64,000 nucleotides of DNA, from positions 717,842 through 781,841 of the forward strand of contig NZ_KB223527.1 of the NCBI RefSeq assembly GCF_000331575.1, read 5' to 3'. Each line of letters begins with the position of its first letter. The stretch's first letter is position 1. The position numbers were made by a program, and so were the translations under genes. The stretch is from Calidifontibacillus oryziterrae (lineage in GTDB: Bacteria; Bacillota; Bacilli; Bacillales; Bacillaceae_J). Shown one piece after another: positions 55,073-64,000 of this stretch. A model generated the notes under the pieces. That model searched no databases. It saw only the letters and a program-made list of their open reading frames with translations, and was not told where the DNA came from.

Positions 55073-55714
55073 TTAAATTACTTCATCCTTTGCAATGTCA
55101 ATAAGTACTTTTGTCATATTTGTCTTTGTTAATCGTCCAATCACTTCATAACCATTCCCTACTTCTCTAACAACAGGAACAGCATCGATTTGCTTTTCAA
55201 TAATTTTCCCTGCAACGTCAATAATTAAATCATCTTTAAAACAAAAGGTGATATTTGGCATTCTTGTCATAATGATATTTACTGGTATAGCTTCTAGATC
55301 CCGCTGACCAATACTTGCTCTTAATAGATCTTTTCTTGACAATACACCAACTAAAAGTGACTTCTTGTCAACAACAAATAACGTCCCTACATCTTCAAGA
55401 AACATTGTACAAATAGCATCATAAACGGAAACACTTTCATCGACAACAACTGGTATGGATTGATAATCAAAAACCTGTAGTTTTTTTACCTTTTCTGTTA
55501 ACAATTGAGAGCCTGTCTTCCCAGAGTAAAAATAACCAACACGAGGACGAGCCTCAAGATAGCCTGCCATAGTCAGAATTGCTAAATCAGGTCTGAGAGT
55601 TGCTCTCGTTAAATTTAATTGATCAGCAATATTCTCGCCAGTAATTGGGCCATTATCCTTTACAATCTGTAAGATTCTTTCTTGTCTTTTATTAAGTTCG
55701 ATCGTACTCACCAC
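55073..55714 (-). CDS. ccpN: Gluconeogenesis repressor CcpN
   Basis: 213 residues: N-terminal HTH (GPITGENIADQLNLTRATLRPDLAILTMAGYL) and two CBS domains (about 80-140 and 145-205), such as DESVSVYDAICTMFLEDVGTLFVVD. In B. subtilis CcpN represses gapB and pckA on glycolytic carbon. Followed by yqfL. The glyQS genes that precede it in B. subtilis are absent. Confidence 0.94.
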   Translation of the reverse strand: MVSTIELNKRQERILQIVKDNGPITGENIADQLNLTRATLRPDLAILTMAGYLEARPRVGYFYSGKTGSQLLTEKVKKLQVFDYQSIPVVVDESVSVYDAICTMFLEDVGTLFVVDKKSLLVGVLSRKDLLRASIGQRDLEAIPVNIIMTRMPNITFCFKDDLIIDVAGKIIEKQIDAVPVVREVGNGYEVIGRLTKTNMTKVLIDIAKDEVI

Positions 55715-55932
55715 CTTGGATCATAAAAGCACAAAACATAGCAATCATCAAACTTATTTACAGAACAAGCAAAGCTTTTGTCAGTGAAAACTCATAAGCT
55801 ATATTTATTAAACCCGGTTCCGTAAAAAAGCGTAATAATTAACACATCCTATTGATATATATATTATAGCTTAAATAATCCTATCAAAAAAGTATGTTAC
55901 AATATTTAAATATATTATCGAAATAGTATATA

Positions 55933-56688
55933 TTAAATTTTAAAATCATCAAGATGGTGGAGTTGGTCAATAAATCGTTTTGATTTCAAATGAAGCCCTG
56001 AGTATTCATCATACAACGACCCAATAATTAATTTAATCTCTTTTTTTGTGTGTTCACTAACGGATACTTTACCTAAGCGATGTAAATCAAAATAATAAAA
56101 AAGGCGAAGAAGCTTAATCGTAGCTTGGGAAATAGTAATTATAGTAGTATCTTTATAAACACAACGATGACAAAGAAAACCGCCTTCCCTTATTGAGAAG
56201 GCGAATTCCCCTTCATTGCTTGAACATAATACACAACCGTCTAGTTTTGGTCGAATCCCGGCTAAAGTAAGCATTTTCGTTTCAAAAATATATAATAAAA
56301 TTTCCGGATCAATTCCTTCATTCATATAGTTTAAGGTTTGATAAAGAACCTCAAATAAGTAAGGATTCGTTGTTTTATTATCCGTTAATTTATCTGTAAG
56401 CTCTATAACATTAGCTGCATAAGCAGCTTGATATAAGTCTTCACGTATTCCTCTAAAGGAGGAAATGATTTCACCTTGCTGCAAGGTTCCTAACCCAGAA
56501 CTAATTTGAACAAGATAATATCCATGTACGAAAACTTGTGAAATCGACGTGAACCGGCTTTTCGGCTTTTTAGCTCCCCTCGCAATTACAGCAATTTTAC
56601 CCATTTCTCTTGTAAACAGCGTCACAATTTTATTCGTTTCACCGTAGTCATTTGTTCTTATTACAATACCTTCAACTTTTTGTAGCAT
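55933..56688 (-). CDS. recO: DNA repair protein RecO
   Basis: 251 residues from the ATG at 56688, which begins [17 protein letters not shown] as in other RecO. N-terminal OB fold, helical domain and zinc-binding CVLCSS...LCHRC. Mediates RecA loading with RecFR. GGATGGTG lies eight bases before the start. Confidence 0.94.
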   Translation of the reverse strand: MLQKVEGIVIRTNDYGETNKIVTLFTREMGKIAVIARGAKKPKSRFTSISQVFVHGYYLVQISSGLGTLQQGEIISSFRGIREDLYQAAYAANVIELTDKLTDNKTTNPYLFEVLYQTLNYMNEGIDPEILLYIFETKMLTLAGIRPKLDGCVLCSSNEGEFAFSIREGGFLCHRCVYKDTTIITISQATIKLLRLFYYFDLHRLGKVSVSEHTKKEIKLIIGSLYDEYSGLHLKSKRFIDQLHHLDDFKI

Positions 56689-56718
56689 TTTAAAAACACC
56701 ATCCAATAAAAAAGGCAA

Positions 56719-57000
56719 TAGGCGCCCTGATTAGCGACGTATAAACTAAGAGCGCATCGACTGAGATAAACAAAACACGTCGAGGGACGAGTCGATGTTG
56801 ACTTATCGCAAAAGAGATGAGCGAAGTTTACTAGTCGCTGGGCGCTCGTGCTGGATTCCAAAGAGCAAAATTATATACTTTCTTATCTTTGAACAAAAGG
56901 CGCACGTCTAAGACGCTTAGCTTCTGTAGCTTTTCTTAGGCTAGAGCGATGGATCTGGATTAATACTTTCTTTGCAATCCTTATCCACTGGCGCCATTTG
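56719..57000. repeat. Structured intergenic element with two inverted repeats bounded by GGCGCC
   Basis: First half: GCGCCC (56722-56727) and AGCGAC (56733-56738) pair with GTCGCT-GGGCGC (56834-56845); inside, CATCGACT (56755-56762) pairs with AGTCGATG (56790-56797). Second half: GGCGC (56899-56903) pairs with GGCGCC (56990-56995); inside, TGGAT..GGATT (56950-56961) pairs with AATCC..ATCCA (56976-56987). G+C is higher than the surroundings. No coding frame. Possibly a dispersed intergenic repeat. Confidence 0.6.
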
Positions 57001-57036
57001 TATAATTTTTTTAAATAAGTACAAAAAGTATAAGGT

Positions 57037-57180
57037 TCAAGATAAAGGAGATTCTATTTCGACTAGCTCGTTAAAATCCTTTTTAGCAGTTTCTTGGCGT
57101 TCCCGTTCAATCTCTTTCATAAGCAGATATGTTTCCAAGTTTCCAGTTTGACTAAAGATTTTCCAGGTTAAATCTACCAC
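57037..57180 (-). CDS. yqzL: YqzL family small protein
   Basis: 47 residues, exactly the size of B. subtilis YqzL. Begins VDLTWKIFSQTGNLETYLL, the family signature, and ends in an acidic tail. GTG start at 57180 follows AAGGTGGGG by six bases. Between era and recO as usual. Function unknown. Confidence 0.88.
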   Translation of the reverse strand: MVDLTWKIFSQTGNLETYLLMKEIERERQETAKKDFNELVEIESPLS

Positions 57181-57280
57181 AAGAAACCCCACCTTTCATT
57201 TTTAAAAACTAGTTTATTAACACTCCCTACATTTAGCTTGACCCTTCCTCATTCATTTCATGTTGGATAAAAATTGTCAT

Positions 57281-58613
<1,333 letters not shown>

Positions 58614-58664
58614 TTAATTTTACATCAAATTGTATTCATTTTCATTAAATGTTCAAAATCGTAA

Positions 58665-59066
58665 TCAAAAAGTAACAATTAACAGAAGATTCAAAAATCT
58701 CAACAAAGGCATTAGAAATATTACTACACCAATAATAACAGATATAATTGCAAAAACAAAAACAGCCGCTGCTGCAAAGTCTTTTGCTTGTTTTGCTAAA
58801 GGTTTATATTCTTCTGTTACTAAATCAACGGTTCGTTCTATTGCTGAATTTATAATTTCTAAGCAAAAAACAATTCCGATACAGAGAACAATAATGATCC
58901 ATTCAACCTTTGATATTGAGAAAATATAACCTAAAAAAAGAACGATACATGCGATCGCCAAATGTATCTGCATATTTCGTTCACTTTCCACTACATTCTT
59001 CAATCCTTCAAATGCATACTTAAAACTTTGGAATAACCTTTTTATTTCTTTAGCGATGAAGTCCAT
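58665..59066 (-). CDS. dgkA: Undecaprenol kinase/diacylglycerol kinase family (DgkA)
   Basis: 133 residues with three membrane helices and the DgkA signature [20 protein letters not shown]. Gram-positive members phosphorylate undecaprenol for cell-wall lipid recycling. Overlaps ybeY by 17 bp. Confidence 0.93.
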   Translation of the reverse strand: MDFIAKEIKRLFQSFKYAFEGLKNVVESERNMQIHLAIACIVLFLGYIFSISKVEWIIIVLCIGIVFCLEIINSAIERTVDLVTEEYKPLAKQAKDFAAAAVFVFAIISVIIGVVIFLMPLLRFLNLLLIVTF

Positions 59067-59514
59067 ATTGATCTAACAATTCCTTTTGTTTATTAAACAT
59101 AATTTTCTCATCTTCCTCTGTTTGATGGTCATATCCTAACAAATGTAGAAATCCATGAATACATAAAAAACCTAACTCCCGCAAAAAGCTATGTGAATAT
59201 AGTTCCGCTTGTTCAATTGCCCTAGGAATCGAAATAATGATGTCACCTAAGATGATTGGTAAGTCATCACCTACTAATGCGACTTCGCCATCACCTAACT
59301 CCTCCATTGCAAACGAAATGACATCAGTAGGCTTGTCCTTACCTCGATAAGTTCTATTAATTTCTTGTATTTCTCCGTCATCAACAAATGTAACAGATAA
59401 CTCAGCATCCTCAGCAATATTTTCGTGCTTTGCTGCGAAATCCAATAGCTTTTCTATTTCAACCTTTGCAGCTTGATCAACCATTTCTAGCTCATCAATG
59501 AAATCAATAATCAT
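59050..59514 (-). CDS. ybeY: Endoribonuclease YbeY
   Basis: 154 residues. Metal site [11 protein letters not shown] near residue 118-128 and the family stretch [15 protein letters not shown]. Needed for 16S rRNA 3' maturation and ribosome quality control. In operon with pgpH and dgkA. Confidence 0.95.
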   Translation of the reverse strand: MIIDFIDELEMVDQAAKVEIEKLLDFAAKHENIAEDAELSVTFVDDGEIQEINRTYRGKDKPTDVISFAMEELGDGEVALVGDDLPIILGDIIISIPRAIEQAELYSHSFLRELGFLCIHGFLHLLGYDHQTEEDEKIMFNKQKELLDQYGLHR

Positions 59515-59526
59515 ACCTTTTCACCT

Positions 59527-61740
59527 TCACTTAACTAACGCTTTTTCAGCTACCTCACGTTTTGGTTTTGCAATTTCTGGATATTCAATTCTTGAGTGGA
59601 AAATTCCATTCAAAGTTTCACACATTGACTTTGCAGCACAATTTAATTCCTTTATCGTTATATCACACTCATCAAATTGTCCATCCTGAAGCCGTTCCGT
59701 TACAATCGATCTCACTAAATTCTCGATCTTCTGTGGTGTTGGATTTTTCATTGACCTTACAGCTGCTTCAACGCTATCTGCTATTCCTACAATAGCTGAT
59801 TCCTTTGAACTTGCTTTAGGACCAGGATATCTAAAATCTGATTCGAGAACATCGCTATCAGCCTGTTCTTTTGCTTGATAATAAAAATATTTCAAGAGGG
59901 TCGTACCATGATGCTGTTCGGCAATATCGACTATTTCTTTTGGTATCTTATGTTGTCTAAGCATTTCTGCCCCATCGTATGGATGAGCAGTAATGATAGT
60001 TTTACTTAGTTGTGGCGATATATTATTATGCGGATTTTCAATATTCATTTGATTTTCAATATAAAATTGTGGCCGTTTTGTTTTACCAATATCATGATAA
60101 TAAGCACCCACTCTAGCTAATAATCCATTTGCACCAATAGCCTCACAAGCTGCCTCTGAAAGGTTTGCAACCATTACGCTATGATGATAAGTACCGGGTG
60201 TTTCCATCAAAATTTTCCGTAGCAGTGGATGATTGGGATTCGATAATTCGATTAACTTCATCGTAGATAACATTCCAAAACCTGTTTCAAATACAGGCAT
60301 TAAACCAAGAGTTAAGACTGCGGAAATAAAACCCGACAGAAATGCAAATGATAAATAAGTCCCAATCTCAATATTCGTATAGTTGCCATTACGCATCATA
60401 AATATTGCAGTAATAACAATAATATTTAATAAAGAGACATACAAACCCGCTTTTAAAATGTTTGAGCGATGATGCTGTTTATTAAGAAAAATTGTTCCAC
60501 CTATCCCACTAAGTAAAAAATAAACACCTATCGAAAAATCAAATTTACCTATTATATCCCCATTGAATATTATGCTTCCACATATTGCTAGCATAACACT
60601 TGAGATAAGCGCAATTCGTTCATTCACAAGGATGCGAATTAACATCGTTGCCATGGCAATTGGAAAAATGTATCCTATTTCAGAGACAATTGGGAATAGA
60701 CTTATGCCCTTCATTAATAAAATTGTAAATGTAAAGACTAACACATAGATCGGAAAGGCAATCGATTGATTACTGGTTTGCAAATCAAATTCTTTAAAGA
60801 AATAGGCAATGATAGCAATTAAAACACTAACAAATATTACCAAACCAATAAAAATATAATAATTTACTTCTTCTTTTAACAATCCAACAAGCTCTAGCTG
60901 TTTAAATGTGTCCCGATCAATAACTTGTCCTTCTCTTACGAGAACTTGTCCAGCAAGAATTTTCACAGGATTTACTTCATCCATAGCCTGTTGGCGCAAT
61001 ACTTCTGTACCCTTCATGTCATATACATAATTAGGAATAATTGCGTATTGTGCTAATTGAACCATTGCATTTCGTAAATTTTGTGGAAGGTTAACGTTTT
61101 TAAGCTCCTCATATGCTTGTTGCTTCTTTTGATCTTCTTCCCCAACCTTAATAGGTTGCTGCATAATTTGTTTAACCGCGGTAATCGTTGTCGTTTTAGC
61201 ACTATCTAACTGCTGAGGTGAAGAGATTATCAATGTCTCCAACACGTTTCTCGACAGCAAATCTTGAAGTTCTGTCGGTATCATTTCTCGTAATTGATTT
61301 ATTCTTTTATCGATTGTCATTGTTCCAGTTTCAGTAAGCTGAGTTTGAACATGCTCTTCTGTTCTATTCTCAGGTGATTCCTCTTCTGAATCTTCCAACT
61401 TATTTGCTTCGCTTTCTAGCATATTCACTTCATTAACAGCATCAAAAATTGCTGAAATGATCTCAACACGATTGACTGCATATTCTGTTTTTAATACATA
61501 TTGATCTTCAACCTCAAGCGCCGCTTCTTGTTTCTTCTCTTCAGTTGCTTCTATATCTTCAATTGTTATTGGTGATAGAATATCATTTTTGGCTATTGAA
61601 AAAGGTTTAAGATCAAGCTTCTCCGGACTAACATTGTCATACATCGAACCGTATAAAACGATACCTAACATTACAAATAAGCCAATCAAGATAAATCTGT
61701 TGCTTTTAATGTTGTGAAGCCAATTTCGAAAGTTCTTCAT
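59527..61740 (-). CDS. pgpH: 7TM-HD phosphodiesterase PgpH (YqfF, cyclic di-AMP)
   Basis: 737 residues from the ATG at 61740 (GAGGGGAG before it). An N-terminal membrane helix, a large extracytoplasmic domain (about 60-290), seven membrane helices (about 300-480), then an HD domain: HHSVMVANLSE, YHDIGK, HPYDGAEML, EQHHG. Degrades the second messenger c-di-AMP in Firmicutes. Confidence 0.94.
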   Translation of the reverse strand: MKNFRNWLHNIKSNRFILIGLFVMLGIVLYGSMYDNVSPEKLDLKPFSIAKNDILSPITIEDIEATEEKKQEAALEVEDQYVLKTEYAVNRVEIISAIFDAVNEVNMLESEANKLEDSEEESPENRTEEHVQTQLTETGTMTIDKRINQLREMIPTELQDLLSRNVLETLIISSPQQLDSAKTTTITAVKQIMQQPIKVGEEDQKKQQAYEELKNVNLPQNLRNAMVQLAQYAIIPNYVYDMKGTEVLRQQAMDEVNPVKILAGQVLVREGQVIDRDTFKQLELVGLLKEEVNYYIFIGLVIFVSVLIAIIAYFFKEFDLQTSNQSIAFPIYVLVFTFTILLMKGISLFPIVSEIGYIFPIAMATMLIRILVNERIALISSVMLAICGSIIFNGDIIGKFDFSIGVYFLLSGIGGTIFLNKQHHRSNILKAGLYVSLLNIIVITAIFMMRNGNYTNIEIGTYLSFAFLSGFISAVLTLGLMPVFETGFGMLSTMKLIELSNPNHPLLRKILMETPGTYHHSVMVANLSEAACEAIGANGLLARVGAYYHDIGKTKRPQFYIENQMNIENPHNNISPQLSKTIITAHPYDGAEMLRQHKIPKEIVDIAEQHHGTTLLKYFYYQAKEQADSDVLESDFRYPGPKASSKESAIVGIADSVEAAVRSMKNPTPQKIENLVRSIVTERLQDGQFDECDITIKELNCAAKSMCETLNGIFHSRIEYPEIAKPKREVAEKALVK

Positions 61741-61797
61741 TATAGTCTCCCCTCTATTACTAGTAAGACCCAATGAAACGAATGGTCTCTTTGGGTC

Positions 61798-62757
61798 TTA
61801 ATTCATCTCTTCGTATGCTTTAATAATTTTCTGTACGAGCGGGTGACGAACAACATCTGATTGTTCTAGAAAAATAAACGAAATACCTGATAGGTTTTTT
61901 AATATATTAACGACAACACTCAGCCCAGATTTGATTCCTTTTGGTAAATCTACTTGAGTAATATCTCCTGTTATGACCATTTTCGAACCAAATCCTAACC
62001 GAGTTAAAAACATCTTCATTTGCTCTGGGGTTGTATTTTGTGCTTCATCCAAAATAACGAACGAGTCATCCAATGTTCTTCCGCGCATATAAGCCAAAGG
62101 TGCAATTTCGATCGTACCTCGTTCAATTAACCTCGCTACCTGATCTGATCCCAAAACGTCATGAAGAGCATCGTATAACGGGCGTAAGTACGGATCTACC
62201 TTTTCTTTCAAATCTCCTGGCAAGAAACCTAAGCTTTCCCCAGCTTCAACTGCTGGTCTAGTTAAGATAATTCTTTTTACAGTTCCTGCCTTTAAAGCTG
62301 CGACTGCCATGACAACTGCGAGATAGGTTTTTCCTGTACCAGCAGGTCCAATTCCAAATACTAAGTCATTACTTTTAATGGCAGAAATGTATTGTCTCTG
62401 TCCTAAAGTCTTTACACGAATCGATTTTCCTCTTACATTTTTCGTAATTTCTTGCTCATATAATTCTTCAAATTGATCAAGCATACCTCTTTGAGCTAGA
62501 TCAACAGCATACACTACATCTCGTTCAGAAATACTTGCACCTTTCCTTATTACTTTTAATAGAGACATAAGAACTGCTTCCGCATGTAGAAGAGTTTCCT
62601 CCTCTCCAGATACACTTACTGATTCACCTCTAGTAACAATTGAAAGCTTTAATTTTTCCTCCAACATTTTTAAATTACGATCTTCTGTTCCGAATAATGA
62701 TAAAGCCTCGTTCAAAGTCTGTAATTGAATGTTGATCGTTTTTAAATTATCTTGCAT
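61798..62757 (-). CDS. phoH: PhoH family ATPase (PhoH-like)
   Basis: 319 residues. Walker A GPAGTGKTYLA and Walker B FVILDEAQNTTPEQMKMFLTR, followed by GDITQVDLP. Cytoplasmic RNA-linked ATPase, usually next to ybeY as here. AAGGAG precedes the ATG and overlaps the yqfD end. Confidence 0.94.
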   Translation of the reverse strand: MQDNLKTINIQLQTLNEALSLFGTEDRNLKMLEEKLKLSIVTRGESVSVSGEEETLLHAEAVLMSLLKVIRKGASISERDVVYAVDLAQRGMLDQFEELYEQEITKNVRGKSIRVKTLGQRQYISAIKSNDLVFGIGPAGTGKTYLAVVMAVAALKAGTVKRIILTRPAVEAGESLGFLPGDLKEKVDPYLRPLYDALHDVLGSDQVARLIERGTIEIAPLAYMRGRTLDDSFVILDEAQNTTPEQMKMFLTRLGFGSKMVITGDITQVDLPKGIKSGLSVVVNILKNLSGISFIFLEQSDVVRHPLVQKIIKAYEEMN

Positions 62758-62760
62758 CCG

Positions 62761-63948
62761 TTAGTCTCCTTGAATAATTGGTTGTGGTTCAGCAATATCT
62801 TCAATAACCTGGTAGTGTATTGTTAATTTTACTTTACCATTCTCTTCTACTTGGTGCAAAACTTTTTCTCCCTTTATGACTGCATCATCATCAAGTTTTG
62901 CTTTAAGCTCAGTGCGGGCAGTGTTTTTTGCAACAGCTACAGCTGTCTCTTTATTATAATACCTGATGTATTCGTATTGTTCTCTAATAATTTTATTCTT
63001 ATATGATATTGGCAAATCCCATTTAAGGAAGCGTATATGTTTTTCATAGTTTTCATTTACTAATTTTTTATAATCAACTTTTTCAAATCCCCAAACAGGA
63101 ATGGTTATTCCGAAAACTTCAATATAATGCTTCTTTTTTTGCTCCCCTGTATATACATTAAACACGGTGTGAAGTGGTACAGAAATGGTAGACTTGTACC
63201 AAATTTCCCCAAATATTTTCCCTTTTGCTGCAACAATCTCCGTATTATTTTCTTTCCCAATAATTCCAGAGACGATAATTTGACCAGGCCTTACAAAATC
63301 ATTGATTTTAATTATAGGTTGTCCTTGTTCTACAAAATAATCATAAATTACAGCTTTTTTCTTAGCTACTAAATGTCTCGGACTTAACAACTCTTGTTTT
63401 TCTGCTAACTTCTTCTCGACTACCTCTAAATGATAGGTCGTCCCATTCAATTTAACACCGACCCATGTAACGGACTGGAGCTCTTCCGTTAATTTGTTTT
63501 GAATTTCGTCATTTTCCGGCAATAAAAACAAAAGTTTTCCCTGCTTAATTCCCATTTTAGATAACTCTTTTCTAATGTCATGTTCAATCTTTGGATTTGC
63601 TCCTGTTATTTCGATATCCCATACCATATTTGATAAAAGTAAGATAGAAAAAAAGGCCAACATTATACCGATAACGACTCCACTATTAGTGGTAATCTTC
63701 TTTAGCAAAAAAGGCATTCCTTTTCGTCCAATAAATTCAAGCTTACAATCACTTTTACGAATTATTCGCCTTATCTTTTGGACGTCATTTAACAAAACAT
63801 ACCCTGTAATTGAATTTGTTTCAATTCGCTTTAAATTCCAAATTATTACGTTTTCTCGTACACATTCATTTAAAAACGGTTCGATTAATTTACCGGTTAC
63901 TTTTATTTTTACATATCCTGCAAAGTAATTTGTCCATAAATTATTCAT
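62761..63948 (-). CDS. yqfD: Sporulation protein YqfD
   Basis: 395 residues. One membrane helix near 92-112 separates a small N-terminal domain (GYVKIKVTGK) from a large outside domain (EITGANPKIEHDIRKEL). Corresponds to YqfD, a mother-cell sporulation protein. AAGGAAGGGGAAGG precedes the ATG. Confidence 0.92.
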   Translation of the reverse strand: MNNLWTNYFAGYVKIKVTGKLIEPFLNECVRENVIIWNLKRIETNSITGYVLLNDVQKIRRIIRKSDCKLEFIGRKGMPFLLKKITTNSGVVIGIMLAFFSILLLSNMVWDIEITGANPKIEHDIRKELSKMGIKQGKLLFLLPENDEIQNKLTEELQSVTWVGVKLNGTTYHLEVVEKKLAEKQELLSPRHLVAKKKAVIYDYFVEQGQPIIKINDFVRPGQIIVSGIIGKENNTEIVAAKGKIFGEIWYKSTISVPLHTVFNVYTGEQKKKHYIEVFGITIPVWGFEKVDYKKLVNENYEKHIRFLKWDLPISYKNKIIREQYEYIRYYNKETAVAVAKNTARTELKAKLDDDAVIKGEKVLHQVEENGKVKLTIHYQVIEDIAEPQPIIQGD

Positions 63949-63963
63949 TTCCTTCCCCTTCCT

Positions 63964-64000
63964 TTATTTTCCTGAATCATTCACATAAATAACTTGATCA
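63964..64000 (-). CDS. yqfC: C-terminal end of YqfC (YabP/YqfC family), partial
   Basis: Only the last 11-12 codons (ending QVIYVNDSGK) are in the window. Assigned by its place just upstream of yqfD, where B. subtilis has the sporulation gene yqfC. Confidence 0.5.
   Translation of the reverse strand, partial: DQVIYVNDSGK

Noticed and set aside
55715..55932. T-box leader or glyQS remnant
   Set aside because: No T-box TGGNACC sequence or coding remnant could be found in the gap.

Overview
The window is an AT-rich chromosomal segment from a spore-forming, low-GC Gram-positive bacterium of the Bacillaceae. From about 5.1 kb onward the gene order follows the Bacillus subtilis comG - yqg - pst - sodA - ispG - sigA/dnaG - era - phoH - yqfD region (read here from comG towards yqfC). 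Sporulation genes (a SpoVAF/GerA-type protein, YqfD, the tail of YqfC) and a complete competence pilus operon support this. Two respiratory clusters that B. subtilis does not carry here, a NapA-type nitrate reductase and a Cu-A type nitric oxide reductase (NOR), suggest a denitrifying relative such as Schinkia (Bacillus) azotoformans; that species assignment is inference.

Layout. 1-5024 (mostly minus strand): nitrate-respiration cluster with moaA, tatA, a four-cluster ferredoxin, Tat-exported NapA and the start of a lipoprotein, with two FNR-type palindromes. 5129-10075: yqzE, aroK and comGG-comGA. 10349-11407: a SufR-like regulator and a DUF2626 protein. 11592-24261: housekeeping yqg genes (MidA-like methyltransferase, YqgX, YqgU, GlcK, YqgQ, SpoVAF-like protein, rhomboid GluP, HAD hydrolase, YqgO, Ldh, MoeB/ThiF, DUF92, YqgN, L33). 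24378-30862: two small envelope proteins and phoU-pstBACS behind a textbook PhoP box array. 32499-36954 (plus strand): NOR subunits II and I, SCO1-like copper chaperone, an unknown membrane protein and a NarK-type transporter, inserted between yqgE and sodA. 37048-39831: sodA, then a tRNA operon (Asn, Met, His, Ile2, Phe) carrying an exceptional tandem array. 40042-49588: yqgB, a LysM protein, ispG, yqfX, yqfT, nfo, cshB, yqfQ, ispH, yqfO, trmK. 49725-55714: cccA, sigA, dnaG, yqfL, ccpN. 55933-64000: recO, yqzL, era, cdd, dgkA, ybeY, pgpH, phoH, yqfD, yqfC end.

How it works together. MoaA and MoeB serve molybdenum cofactor synthesis, TatA serves export of folded NapA, the ferredoxin and lipoprotein probably carry electrons, NarK moves nitrate/nitrite, and the NOR removes nitric oxide; SCO1 probably loads its Cu-A site. 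Perfect or near-perfect FNR sites lie before tatA and before the nap genes, and an 11-bp-period TGTGAC direct repeat precedes the NOR genes.

The most unusual structure is an array of eight 155-bp tandem repeats (38182-39470) between tRNA-Ile2 and tRNA-Phe. Each unit starts with an exact copy of the 5' half of the tRNA-Phe gene (acceptor strand plus D-arm) fused to unrelated sequence. The fused RNA can fold into an acceptor/D-arm minihelix ending in ACCA. No rRNA gene, insertion sequence, prophage or CRISPR array was seen.
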